This document shows, piece by piece, positions 5,851 to 14,314 of a DNA stretch of 33,161 nucleotides; the stretch's first letter is position 1, and each line of letters begins with the position of its first letter. The notes under the pieces were generated by a model. That model was given only the letters and a program-made list of their open reading frames with translations. It made no database searches and was not told the DNA's origin. The translations under genes and the position numbers were made by a program. Source of the stretch: JBATBW01 sp049662565. GTDB lineage: Bacteria; Bacillota_I; Bacilli_A; Erysipelotrichales; Erysipelotrichaceae. The stretch spans positions 1 through 33,161 of the forward strand of contig JBATBW010000011.1 of the NCBI GenBank assembly GCA_049662565.1, read 5' to 3'.

Positions 5851-6417
5851 TTATTTTACGTAAATTTTATTAACAATCTTTACAACTGGAATTACAATAA
5901 CCCCTGCTGCCACAGCCTCTAAAATACCATTAGATGCCATTATCCCAGCAATAAATACCCACAACTGACTAACAATCGAAAGCACACCATTTGTTTCAGT
6001 CAATACCCCTAAAAAGAAGATTACACTTAATACAATAACTGAATGAACTAGTGTCCCTAACACTGCAGTAAGACCACTTCTTAAAATATCATTTTTGTTT
6101 TTCAATAATAAGCTCATTAAGCCACAAAATGAGCCGAAAATTAAGCGAGGTAAAATCGCAACAATAGGATTAACAAATAATAAATCAATTGGTGTAACCC
6201 CTCTTGTGGCCGCTACAAACCAACTGCTCGCACCAAATACAAGACCTAAAATTAAACCACCTTTAACACCCATCATTAATGCCGCAATAATTACCGGAAT
6301 ATGCATAATTGTAATAGATACTGGACCAATCATAATCATTCCAATATTTGGAACAATAGCTAGCAATATTTCTATCGCAATCAATAATCCCAAAGCTGTT
6401 ATTTCTCTAGTTTTCAT
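5851..6417 (-). CDS. ECF transporter S component (substrate unknown)
   Basis: A 188-residue, very hydrophobic protein with about six membrane helices and few charged residues, starting M-K-T-R-E-I-T-A-L-G-L-L-I-A-I. The N-terminal pattern, the H-I-P-V-I-I-A-A-L segment and G-x-x-x-G-L-V-F-G-A helix are typical of energy-coupling-factor substrate-binding (S) subunits, which bind a vitamin or similar solute and share an EcfA/EcfT module encoded elsewhere. The substrate cannot be told; the pantothenate group is one possibility. ATG 6417 is chosen over a TTG at 6420 because GGAGG sits 6 nt upstream. It has its own promoter (6441-6469) and ends 12 bp from the tRNA promoter. Confidence 0.75.
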   Translation of the reverse strand: MKTREITALGLLIAIEILLAIVPNIGMIMIGPVSITIMHIPVIIAALMMGVKGGLILGLVFGASSWFVAATRGVTPIDLLFVNPIVAILPRLIFGSFCGLMSLLLKNKNDILRSGLTAVLGTLVHSVIVLSVIFFLGVLTETNGVLSIVSQLWVFIAGIMASNGILEAVAAGVIVIPVVKIVNKIYVK

Positions 6418-6429
6418 CAAAAACCTCCG

Positions 6430-6469
6430 TTAGCTTATATATAATACTACTATGCAAGCTAAATATCAA
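6430..6469 (-). promoter_or_regulatory. promoter of the ECF S gene with flanking inverted repeat
   Basis: Minus-strand -35 TTGATA (6464-6469), 17-bp spacer, -10 TATTAT (6441-6446). TTAGCTT (6430-6436) and AAGCTAA (6456-6462) on the plus strand form a 7-bp inverted repeat straddling the -10, a possible operator. Confidence 0.6.
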
Positions 6470-6481
6470 CAAAATATGATA

Positions 6482-7132
6482 TTAATTGTTTTTATTTATA
6501 TGTTTTTTCAACACTTTATAACCGACACCGCTCAATTGTTTTTCAATATTGTTTGTATCCTCTTTTGTCGTCCTAATAACTAATAAGGTTTTATCATTTT
6601 GTGAATAGACACTAAAGCGACTGATATAAGCTTGATTTTCTCTAAATATTTTCGCAATCTTTTCTAACACGCCAATTTCGTTATCTTCAACTTCAATTTC
6701 TAGACGAACACCTTTTTCATAATATCCCATTATATCAATGAAAGCTTTAAAAATATCATTTACTGTTACAATACTAATTAAATTGTTTTCTTTATCCACA
6801 ACTGGTAAACAGCCAATTTCATACTCTTTCATCAAATTTGCTGCTTTTTCAATTAGATCATCTTCAAAAATAGTCACAACATCAGTCAACATAATATCTT
6901 TCACCGTAACTTTACTTAAGAGATAATTAAGTTCATGAACACTTAAACTAGTAATTTGACTACTAGAATTATTTAATATCATACTTTCAGTAATAAGGCC
7001 TATAAGTTTTCCATTATCCACAACTGGCAAACGATGAAACTTATTAGATTGCATAATATCTAATGCTTCATTAATTTTCACATCTTTGCTTATAGTTATA
7101 ATTTCACTGCTCATCGCATCTTTTATATACAT
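6482..7132 (-). CDS. CBS-pair + ACT domain protein (AcuB-like), liv operon associated
   Basis: A 216-residue cytosolic protein. Two CBS domains (about residues 1-60 and 75-135; each starts with a D-A/I-M and contains the R-L-P-V-V-D or C-L-P-V-V-D strand) are followed by an ACT-like domain (about 138-210, starting G-V-R-L-E-I-E-V-E-D). CBS pairs bind adenosyl nucleotides and ACT domains bind amino acids, so a sensor or regulator role is likely. It is annotated as AcuB-like in relatives, although no acetoin genes are here. ATG 7132; the AGGAGG site lies within the end of livF, so it is translated as the last gene of the branched-chain amino acid transporter operon. This suggests it reads out amino acid or energy status; that is inference. 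Confidence 0.8.
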   Translation of the reverse strand: MYIKDAMSSEIITISKDVKINEALDIMQSNKFHRLPVVDNGKLIGLITESMILNNSSSQITSLSVHELNYLLSKVTVKDIMLTDVVTIFEDDLIEKAANLMKEYEIGCLPVVDKENNLISIVTVNDIFKAFIDIMGYYEKGVRLEIEVEDNEIGVLEKIAKIFRENQAYISRFSVYSQNDKTLLVIRTTKEDTNNIEKQLSGVGYKVLKKHINKNN

Positions 7133-7138
7133 AAATTA

Positions 7139-7840
7139 TTATCCTCCTAAATAAGCTTTTCTTATTGTATCACTCTTCAATAATTCTTTCGCATCACCTT
7201 CGACAGTAATAACACCATTCTCAAATACATATGCTCTATTTGCGATTTCTAAAGCCATTTTTGCGTTTTGTTCAACCAAGATTATTGTTGTCCCTTGATC
7301 ATTAATTTCTCGAATTATTCTAAATATTTCTTTTACTAGTAATGGCGATAGTCCCATTGATGGTTCATCTAACAAAAGCACCTTAGGCCGACTCATTAAA
7401 GCTCTTGCCATTGCTAACATCTGTTGTTCTCCACCACTTAAATTTTGAGCCAATTGATCTTTTCTTTGTTCTAAGATAGGGAACCTTTCATACATTTTTT
7501 TGATATCTTTTTTGATTTGATCCTTATCTTTCCTTAAAAAAGCCCCCAAAATTAAATTATCATAAACACTCATCAAAGGAAAAACATCACGACCCTCAGG
7601 CACCATGGTAATTCCTGACAAAATAATATCTTTAGTCGTTTGTTTAGAAATTACAATATTATTATATTCTATTTCCCCTTGATAATCGATCAAATTACAA
7701 ATAGCTTTAAGAAGCGAACTCTTCCCCGCACCGTTAGCCCCAATCAAAGTAACAATTTCTTTTTCTTTAACTTCTAAATTAATATTTCTAACCGCTTTAA
7801 TAACACCATAATTAACACTTACATCATTGATTTTTAACAT
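7139..7840 (-). CDS. livF: branched-chain amino acid ABC transporter ATPase LivF
   Basis: ATP-binding subunit of 233 residues, of the HAAT (branched-chain amino acid) family. Walker A G-A-N-G-A-G-K-S-S, Q-loop region M-V-P-E-G-R-D-V-F, signature L-S-G-G-E-Q-Q and Walker B K-V-L-L-L-D-E-P are all present. M-V-P-E-G-R is characteristic of LivF. ATG 7840 (M-L-K-I-N-D-V) is preferred to a GTG at 7852: it has GGTGG upstream and begins where the family does, leaving 1 nt between the livG stop and this start. It pairs with LivG on the inner membrane face to power import through LivH/LivM. Confidence 0.93.
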   Translation of the reverse strand: MLKINDVSVNYGVIKAVRNINLEVKEKEIVTLIGANGAGKSSLLKAICNLIDYQGEIEYNNIVISKQTTKDIILSGITMVPEGRDVFPLMSVYDNLILGAFLRKDKDQIKKDIKKMYERFPILEQRKDQLAQNLSGGEQQMLAMARALMSRPKVLLLDEPSMGLSPLLVKEIFRIIREINDQGTTIILVEQNAKMALEIANRAYVFENGVITVEGDAKELLKSDTIRKAYLGG

Positions 7841-7841
7841 A

Positions 7842-8612
7842 TTATTCACCACCTAAATAAGCTTTAATAACTTCATCATTGTGTTTTATTTGATCTGGTG
7901 TACCGACTGCGATAACCTTACCATAATTCAAAACAATAATCCGTTCACAAATATTCATAACTAAATTCATATCATGTTCAATCAATACTATTGTAAGATC
8001 AAATTTTTCTTGAATTTCTTTAATTAACGAAGTTAAAATAGCCGTTTCTTGCGGATTCATTCCCGCAGCCGGTTCATCCAAAAATATGATCTTAGGTGAA
8101 GTCGCTAAAGCTCTCGCAATTTCCAAACATCTTTGCTTACCATAAGCCAAATTGCTAGACAATTCATCTTTTAATTCATATAAACCTAAAATTTTTAATA
8201 GTTCTAATGATTTTTCTAATATAACTTCTTCTTCTTTATAAAACTTCGAAGTTCTTAAAATACCATCAATAAAACCATACTTTACATCTTTACTCATTGC
8301 TATTTTAATATTATCTAAAACCGTAAGATTCTTAAATAAACGAATATTCTGAAATGTCCTACTAATGCCTAGTTTACTAATTTGATACGGCAAATAATTA
8401 TTAGTCAAATATTCCTTATCAAAATTGTAAACAATAGATCCACTGCTAGGTTTATATACACCTGTAAGCATATTAAACAAGGTAGTCTTACCCGCACCGT
8501 TTGGACCAATAAGACCAACTAATTCACCCTTATTAATCTCAAAGTTGCAATTACTAACTGCACATATACCACCAAAATTCATATATACATTATTCACCTT
8601 TAGTATTGCCAT
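7842..8612 (-). CDS. livG: branched-chain amino acid ABC transporter ATPase LivG
   Basis: 256-residue ATPase partner of LivF. Walker A G-P-N-G-A-G-K-T-T, the R-T-F-Q-N segment, a signature variant L-A-Y-G-K-Q-R (common in LivG, where L-S-Y-G-x-Q is usual), and Walker B K-I-I-F-L-D-E-P followed by A-A-G-M-N-P, the last diagnostic of LivG. ATG 8612 has GGAGG 8 nt upstream; an in-frame TTG at 8627 lacks a site. The start overlaps the end of livM by 23 nt, indicating coupled translation. Confidence 0.93.
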   Translation of the reverse strand: MAILKVNNVYMNFGGICAVSNCNFEINKGELVGLIGPNGAGKTTLFNMLTGVYKPSSGSIVYNFDKEYLTNNYLPYQISKLGISRTFQNIRLFKNLTVLDNIKIAMSKDVKYGFIDGILRTSKFYKEEEVILEKSLELLKILGLYELKDELSSNLAYGKQRCLEIARALATSPKIIFLDEPAAGMNPQETAILTSLIKEIQEKFDLTIVLIEHDMNLVMNICERIIVLNYGKVIAVGTPDQIKHNDEVIKAYLGGE

Positions 8613-9552
8613 ATTTACGACCTCCAAAAAATTTAAATATTTTATCCATCGTTAATTCTTTAGTCCCTAACAAACCACTAGGTTTAAACACCATAATAAC
8701 TATTAGTAACAACGCATAGATAATCATCCGTAATTGGACAAAATTCTGCAAAAAGATATTCATAATTCCCAAAACAACCGCAGATAAAATAGTACCACTA
8801 ATACTACCAATACCACCGAAAACAACAATAATCAAAATATCCACCGATTTAACAAAACCAAACGAATTAGGATAAATAACAAAGAAATAAGAAGCATACA
8901 TACTTCCAGCCATAGCCGCAAATATTGTACCAATCAAAAAAGCAATAACCTTGAACTTCGTTGTATTAATACCCATAGCTTGCGAAGCAATTTCATCTTC
9001 CTTAATAGCTAAAGCACATCTACCACTATTACTCCTGATAAAATTTAAAATCACAATTAAACAAAACATTAATAAAACAAAAGCTACATCAAAATTAACA
9101 TATTTAGTTATACCACTAATTCCACTAGCCCCATTAGTAATTTTCATATTAATAATTAAAATACGAATAATCTCACTAGCACCTAAAGTCGCAATCGCTA
9201 AATAATCACCTCTTAAACGTAAAGTCGGAATGGCAACCATTAATGAAATCACACCACACAACAACATACCTAAAAGCATTCCTATTACAAAGCCCCAAAA
9301 AGAAGGAACCTTTATCATCACTATCGCTGTTGTATATGCCCCGATAGCCATAAACCCTGCATGACCCAACGAAAATTGTCCACTATAACCAATAATTAGA
9401 TTTAATCCTAAAGCCAAAACAATATTAATCATTATCGTAATTAAAGATATTTCATAAAAAGGATTAATAACCCCTGTAATCAACAACACTTTAACTAAAC
9501 TATAAATTGCTAGTGTAATAATCAACCAACCTAAATTTTTCTTATTAAACAT
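8590..9552 (-). CDS. livM: branched-chain amino acid ABC transporter permease LivM
   Basis: 320-residue permease with about nine to ten hydrophobic helices. The motif G-Y-S-G-Q-F-S-L-G-H-A-G-F-M-A-I-G-A-Y (near residues 55-75), G-D-Y-L-A-I-A-T-L-G and the D-E-I-A-S-Q-A-M-G-I coupling loop are LivM hallmarks. C-terminal G-G-x-G-S-I-S-G is the second conserved transmembrane motif. It ends with a charged cytosolic tail. GGAGA lies upstream of ATG 9552, inside the end of livH. Together with LivH it forms the membrane channel. Confidence 0.92.
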   Translation of the reverse strand: MFNKKNLGWLIITLAIYSLVKVLLITGVINPFYEISLITIMINIVLALGLNLIIGYSGQFSLGHAGFMAIGAYTTAIVMIKVPSFWGFVIGMLLGMLLCGVISLMVAIPTLRLRGDYLAIATLGASEIIRILIINMKITNGASGISGITKYVNFDVAFVLLMFCLIVILNFIRSNSGRCALAIKEDEIASQAMGINTTKFKVIAFLIGTIFAAMAGSMYASYFFVIYPNSFGFVKSVDILIIVVFGGIGSISGTILSAVVLGIMNIFLQNFVQLRMIIYALLLIVIMVFKPSGLLGTKELTMDKIFKFFGGRKYGNTKGE

Positions 9553-9553
9553 A

Positions 9554-10432
9554 TTACACTTTCTCCTTAATCTTTTTACCTAATAATCCCGCAGGCTTAA
9601 CAATCAAGATAATAATCAATAATGCATAAACAACTGCATCCTTATATAAAGATGATCCATATCCACTAACCAAAGTTTCAATTACTCCAATAAAATAACC
9701 GCCGATCATCGCGCCAGGAATATTACCAATTCCACCAAAAACAGCTGCAATAAACGCTTTTAACCCCACAGTCATCCCCATCAATGGATTAATCGAATTG
9801 TAGTAAACTCCGACCAAAACACCTGCGACTCCTGCTAGCGCACCACTTAACGCAAAAGTAAAAGAAATAGTCTTATCAACACTAATACCCATTAAAGAAG
9901 CCGCCTTAGCGTTACTGCTAACCGCTTGCATTGCTTTACCCATTTTACTCTTTTTTACAATAAATTGTAAAACCAACATTAATGTAATTGTAACAGTAAA
10001 AATCAAAATTTGTTGGTAATTAATATAAAAACTGCCAATAGTTAAATTATTATTACCAAAAATTGGCGGGAATGTTTTAATATCCGCTCCAAAAATAAAA
10101 ACAAACAAATATTCCAAGAAAAAACTAACGCCAATAGCTGTAATCAATACTGCAATCCTTGGCGCATTACGCAACGGCTTATAAGCAATCTTTTCAATAA
10201 CCACACCTAAAACAGCACAAAGAACCATGGAAACAACAATTGCTACAAAAAATGGTAATTTAAAATAAGTGATGCTGACAAAACCCAAAAAAGCACCAAC
10301 CATATATATATCCCCATGCGCAAAATTTATCAACTTAATAATTCCATAAACCATCGTATACCCCAAGGCAACTAAAGCATATATACTTCCAAGTGACAAA
10401 CCATTAATCATCTGTTGAACAAATTCAATCAT
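9554..10432 (-). CDS. livH: branched-chain amino acid ABC transporter permease LivH
   Basis: 292-residue permease with eight or so helices; the N-terminal Q-Q-M-I-N-G-L-S-L-G-S-I-Y-A-L-V-A-L-G-Y-T segment and N-F-A-H-G-D-I-Y-M-V-G-A are LivH hallmarks, as is the V-S-S-N-A-K-A-A-S-L-M-G coupling loop and F-G-G-I-G-N-I-P-G-A near the C-terminus. GGGAGG precedes ATG 10432. It follows livK after a 61-bp gap that holds a stem-loop likely to reduce or stabilise transcripts between the two genes. Confidence 0.92.
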   Translation of the reverse strand: MIEFVQQMINGLSLGSIYALVALGYTMVYGIIKLINFAHGDIYMVGAFLGFVSITYFKLPFFVAIVVSMVLCAVLGVVIEKIAYKPLRNAPRIAVLITAIGVSFFLEYLFVFIFGADIKTFPPIFGNNNLTIGSFYINYQQILIFTVTITLMLVLQFIVKKSKMGKAMQAVSSNAKAASLMGISVDKTISFTFALSGALAGVAGVLVGVYYNSINPLMGMTVGLKAFIAAVFGGIGNIPGAMIGGYFIGVIETLVSGYGSSLYKDAVVYALLIIILIVKPAGLLGKKIKEKV

Positions 10433-10455
10433 AACTAATCCTCCCTATAATAAAT

Positions 10456-10479
10456 AAGGGTGAAAAAGTTTCCACCCTT
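10456..10479 (-). terminator. intra-operon stem-loop between livK and livH
   Basis: Minus strand AAGGGTGGAAA pairs with TTTCACCCTT-type sequence (10-11 bp with one G-U) around a short loop, then ATTTATT. The weak U-tract suggests partial termination or 3'-end protection of the livK message, so the binding protein is made in excess. Confidence 0.65.
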
Positions 10480-10493
10480 TATAATCTTATTCC

Positions 10494-11633
10494 TTACGGA
10501 TTAACCTTATAAGCTTCAGCTTGATCACCGTTAACTAACTTAACAATAACAACCGATTTGATTGCATCATGCTTGTCATCAACACTAACCGTACCAGTAA
10601 TACCTTTTAATTCCTTAGTTTCATTTAAAGCTTTCGCAACATCTACACCTTTAGTAGAAGGCGCGCGTTTAATAGCATCAATAACTAACATTGTCGCATC
10701 ATAAGCAAGTGCTGAAAATGCATTTGGTTCAACATTAAACTCTTTTTTAAATGAATCAATAAATGTTTTAACTTCGCTATCAACATTGCTATAATGAGTA
10801 GAAAAATAAACCTCATTTAAATTTTCTTTACCAGCTAAATTAATTAATTCACTTGAATCAAAACCATCACCACCAATAATAATATTATTAATACCCATAT
10901 TTCTAGCTTGTTTAATAATCAAACCAACTTCTTGATAGTATCCTGGAATATATAATGCATCAAAAGTTGCACTTTTAATTTTTGTTAAAACAGCATTAAA
11001 GTCTGTATCACCAGAACTATAACTTTCATTTAAAACAACTTTGCCACCTAATGATTCAAATTGTTTTGTGAATGTTTGACTTAACCCCTTAGAATAATCA
11101 CTAGCAACATCACCTAAAATAACTACACTCTTTTTATTTAAATTATTAGCTAAAAAGTTTGCAAGAGTCACACCTTGAAATGAATCTTTATAACAAATAC
11201 GATAAGCATAAGGTTGTGTATTCCCTTGAGCATCTAAAGTAACATCATCATTTGTTCCACTAGGCGTAACCATTGGAATTTGATATTGATTACAACTAGC
11301 GATCGTAGCTTTACTCAAACCGCTTGTAGCTGGACCAATTATTGCACTAACATTGTCATTAGTTAACAAGCGCACCGCAATATTAACAGCTTCACTTGCA
11401 TCTGATTTATTATCATACTGAACTAGTTCAATTTGTTTACCATTAATACCACCATTACCATTAACTTCCTTAATAGCTAATTGAACACCATTAATTTCAG
11501 CGCTCCCATAACTAGAAATCTGCCCGCTTAATTCAAAATTTGCACCAATTTTAATAGTGTCATCTTTCCCACCTTTAGATGAACAACCAACTAACAAAAT
11601 TAATGCCATAAATACCACTAAAAGTTTTTTCAT
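10494..11633 (-). CDS. livK: branched-chain amino acid ABC transporter substrate-binding lipoprotein
   Basis: 379-residue Leu/Ile/Val-type binding protein (periplasmic-binding type I fold). N-terminal signal with lipobox L-V-G-C17, so it is anchored on the outer face of the membrane. The mature part begins I-K-I-G-A-N-F-E-L-S-G and contains G-P-A-T-S-G-L-S (substrate pocket strand) and I-I-G-G-D-G-F-D, as in LivJ/LivK. GGGGAGG precedes ATG 11633. It is the first gene of the operon, downstream of a near-consensus promoter. The exact ligand (Leu, Ile, Val or another amino acid) is not determined by the sequence alone. Confidence 0.9.
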   Translation of the reverse strand: MKKLLVVFMALILLVGCSSKGGKDDTIKIGANFELSGQISSYGSAEINGVQLAIKEVNGNGGINGKQIELVQYDNKSDASEAVNIAVRLLTNDNVSAIIGPATSGLSKATIASCNQYQIPMVTPSGTNDDVTLDAQGNTQPYAYRICYKDSFQGVTLANFLANNLNKKSVVILGDVASDYSKGLSQTFTKQFESLGGKVVLNESYSSGDTDFNAVLTKIKSATFDALYIPGYYQEVGLIIKQARNMGINNIIIGGDGFDSSELINLAGKENLNEVYFSTHYSNVDSEVKTFIDSFKKEFNVEPNAFSALAYDATMLVIDAIKRAPSTKGVDVAKALNETKELKGITGTVSVDDKHDAIKSVVIVKLVNGDQAEAYKVNP

Positions 11634-11659
11634 AAATAATCCTCCCCTTTTGTATTTTA

Positions 11660-11721
11660 ATTATATACATAATGTAAACACATTGCAACACTTTTTTCAC
11701 TTGTTTTACAAAAAATGTAAA
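11660..11721 (-). promoter_or_regulatory. liv operon promoter with upstream inverted repeat
   Basis: Minus-strand -35 TTGCAA (11683-11688), 17-bp spacer, perfect -10 TATAAT (11660-11665), 27 nt before livK. Upstream, TTTACA-N5-TGTAAA (11705-11721) is an inverted repeat about 17 bp beyond the -35, in a position suited to an activator. Confidence 0.7.
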
Positions 11722-11740
11722 TATTTTCAAAACATTCAAT

Positions 11741-11765
11741 AAAAAAGGCGAATGATAAATTCGCC
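11741..11765 (-). terminator. terminator of the glgCDA operon
   Basis: Minus strand GGCGAAT pairs with ATTCGCC around a 5-nt loop, followed by TTTTTT, just after the glgA stop at 11773. Confidence 0.9.
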
Positions 11766-11772
11766 CTCACAA

Positions 11773-13197
11773 TTAACTAATCTCTTTATACATTTTTTCG
11801 TATAAATCACACGATTGTTCCCAACTAACATCAGTGTTCATCGCATTCTTTACCAATTGTTTGAAATCCTTATTATTCAAATAATAAAGATCAACCGCCA
11901 TATTAATTACATGTAATAATTCATCACTATTATAAGATTGGAAAGAAAAACCATTACCTTCTTTAGTATATTGATTATAAGGAGTAACAGTATCTTTTAA
12001 TCCCCCCGTTTCCCTAACTAAAGGCAATGTTCCATATCTCATCGAAATAAGCTGACTAATACCACAAGGCTCAAACAAAGAAGGCATCATAAATACATCA
12101 CTACCAGCATAAATCAAATGCGCTAACTCTTCATTATACCCACAATAGTAAACAGCACGACGACGATAATCATATTCCATTTTCTTAAATTGACTCTCAA
12201 CATAGTTCTCGCCAGTACCCAAAATCACCAACTGGATATCATTACCCATAATTTGTTGCAACTTTTCAATCATTAAATAAACACCCTTTTGCCATGTTAA
12301 ACGAGAAACCATACCAATTACCATTACATCACCCGCAACACGAAGACCCAAACGCTCCTGAAGCGCCTTTTTATTAGCTAACTTACCCTTACTAACTGTC
12401 TTCAAATTATAATTTTGAATAATATATGGATCAGTAACACTATCCCAAGCAACTGTATCAATTCCATTAACAATACCCCATAAATCATTACGACGCATAT
12501 TAAGTATATCTTCTAATTTCTCACCATATTGACTAGTAAGAATTTCATGAGCATACGTATTTGATACCGTACTAACTTTATCCGCAAAAACAATACCCGC
12601 CTTTACAAAATTAATGCCATCATTAAATTTAAGTTGGCCATTATTAAAATAATCATAATTAACACCTAAACAACTAAACAATACATCCTTATGAAAAAAT
12701 CCCTGATAAGCTAAATTATGAATAGTAAAAACATAAGAAGTGCTCTTTAAACGATATTGAGTTTTACCCAAAAATGGAATCATACCTGTATGCCAATCAT
12801 GACAATGAATAACATCCGGTTTAAAATTAACTTTAGTTAACATATCTAAAACAACTCTTTGGAAGTAACCAAATCTTTCACCATCATCCGGATAACCATA
12901 CAACCCATCTCTTTCAAAATATCCTTGATGTTGAACAAAATAGTATTTAACACTATCTATTTCACAAGAATAAATAGTAGCTATCGTATTAATACATCCG
13001 TAATTTACATCAAAAACGCACTCTTTTTCCAACATTTCAAAATACTTTTGAGCAACTTTTTGATATAAAGGAATAACAACACGTACATCATAACCTCTTT
13101 TAGCTAATATTTTAGGCAAAGAACCAATAACATCTGCCAAACCACCAGTTTTAATAAAAGGCAAAGCCTCTCCTGCCGCAAAAAGAATTTTTTTCAT
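11773..13197 (-). CDS. glgA: glycogen synthase (ADP-glucose), GT5
   Basis: 474-residue GT-B glycosyltransferase that extends alpha-1,4-glucan from ADP-glucose. The N-terminal K-T-G-G-L-A-D-V (residues 16-23) binds the nucleotide sugar; H-C-H-D-W-H-T-G-M-I-P and the C-terminal F-E-P-C-G-I-S-Q-L-I motif with the catalytic Glu are present; length is normal (~475). ATG 13197 is preferred to a GTG at 13206 because GAGGTG sits 7 nt upstream and it matches the family start M-K-K-I-L-F-A-A-G-E. It is last in the operon with glgC and glgD. Branching enzyme and phosphorylase are not in the window. Confidence 0.95.
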   Translation of the reverse strand: MKKILFAAGEALPFIKTGGLADVIGSLPKILAKRGYDVRVVIPLYQKVAQKYFEMLEKECVFDVNYGCINTIATIYSCEIDSVKYYFVQHQGYFERDGLYGYPDDGERFGYFQRVVLDMLTKVNFKPDVIHCHDWHTGMIPFLGKTQYRLKSTSYVFTIHNLAYQGFFHKDVLFSCLGVNYDYFNNGQLKFNDGINFVKAGIVFADKVSTVSNTYAHEILTSQYGEKLEDILNMRRNDLWGIVNGIDTVAWDSVTDPYIIQNYNLKTVSKGKLANKKALQERLGLRVAGDVMVIGMVSRLTWQKGVYLMIEKLQQIMGNDIQLVILGTGENYVESQFKKMEYDYRRRAVYYCGYNEELAHLIYAGSDVFMMPSLFEPCGISQLISMRYGTLPLVRETGGLKDTVTPYNQYTKEGNGFSFQSYNSDELLHVINMAVDLYYLNNKDFKQLVKNAMNTDVSWEQSCDLYEKMYKEIS

Positions 13198-13211
13198 AAC
13201 TATCACCTCAA

Positions 13212-14312
13212 CTAGATATTATCGCAACGATGAATATAAATTAATCGATTACTCTCACCATTAATATCTTTAACTTTATTTAAAACTGCTTTCTTATCAA
13301 TAATAGCATAACTAACATTTACATCCTTACCAATATAAACACCCGGCATAACAACACTGTTTTCAATATTAGCACCTTTTTCCACTATAACTCCACGACC
13401 AAGAATGCAATTAGAAACACGACCTCTAATTTGACATCCGTTCGCAATAATACTGCATTTAACATTTGCGGTATCATCATAATAAGCAGGAACAGAGTCA
13501 TTTGTCTGAGTATGAATCGGCCAATTCTTAGTCAAAAAATTAGTAGCTGTTTTTAAATCCAACATTTTCATATTTGCAGCATAGTAATCATCTAATGAAT
13601 TTATGCAGAAACAATGACCACTCATATGATAACCATGAATATTTAAGTTCGAAACATTATCCTTAACAATATCTTTTAACCAATACATTGAACTAGCTGC
13701 TTTAGCCTGTAAAATCAAATCTAAAAACAAATCTTTTTTCATTACATAAGTTTCCAAAGAAACATTACGATTCTTATACTTGCCTAAGTTAACATGGAAA
13801 TCTTCAATTCTATTTTCGTTATCAATAGTCAAAGTATCTAAACCAATATAATGTTCTCTCGCATTATCAACAGCTTTATAAACCATAGTAATATCCGCTT
13901 TAGATTCAATATGTTTTTCAATAACTTTATTAAAATCAATATTATATACTAAATAACTAGGCGTAATAACTACATATTCTGCATCCGTATCTTTGGTAAT
14001 ATCCATATTACGATAAAAGACATTAATGTCCGTAGATTGTTCATCATTAGCACATAAAATATGTAATTTACCACGTTTACTATTTATATTATATTGACGA
14101 CCAGTCCCTAAATGCTCAACTAAAGAACGACTCATAACTTTCATATAAACTTGAATGTTTTGAATACCCGAGTTAGTTAAATTACTTAAAGGAAAATCCA
14201 CAATTCGATAACGCCCTAAATAACTAGTAGCCGAAATAGGACGATGTTCATTAATACCTTTCAAAGAAATATGAGGTTCTTCAAAATTAACAATTCCCAT
14301 CACACGAGGCAT
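13212..14312 (-). CDS. glgD: glucose-1-phosphate adenylyltransferase regulatory subunit GlgD
   Basis: 366-residue nucleotidyltransferase-fold protein. It aligns with GlgC in the fold (Y-R-I-V-D-F-P-L-S-N and the C-terminal left-handed beta-helix repeats), but lacks the catalytic G-G-R-G motif at the N-terminus, where it reads G-I-V-N-F-E-E-P. This is the standard GlgD situation in Firmicutes, where GlgC/GlgD form a hetero-oligomer and GlgD enhances activity. ATG 14312 follows the glgC stop by 2 nt, with GGTGG in the end of glgC, so translation is coupled. Confidence 0.93.
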   Translation of the reverse strand: MPRVMGIVNFEEPHISLKGINEHRPISATSYLGRYRIVDFPLSNLTNSGIQNIQVYMKVMSRSLVEHLGTGRQYNINSKRGKLHILCANDEQSTDINVFYRNMDITKDTDAEYVVITPSYLVYNIDFNKVIEKHIESKADITMVYKAVDNAREHYIGLDTLTIDNENRIEDFHVNLGKYKNRNVSLETYVMKKDLFLDLILQAKAASSMYWLKDIVKDNVSNLNIHGYHMSGHCFCINSLDDYYAANMKMLDLKTATNFLTKNWPIHTQTNDSVPAYYDDTANVKCSIIANGCQIRGRVSNCILGRGVIVEKGANIENSVVMPGVYIGKDVNVSYAIIDKKAVLNKVKDINGESNRLIYIHRCDNI

Positions 14313-14314
14313 AA

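Noticed and set aside
6421..6481. Vitamin riboswitch before the ECF S gene
   Set aside because: The leader between the predicted start site and the ATG is only about 20 nt, too short for a known aptamer.
13212..14312. GlgD as a broken, non-functional glgC
   Set aside because: Loss of the catalytic G-G-R-G motif is normal for GlgD, and the frame is intact and coupled to glgC.
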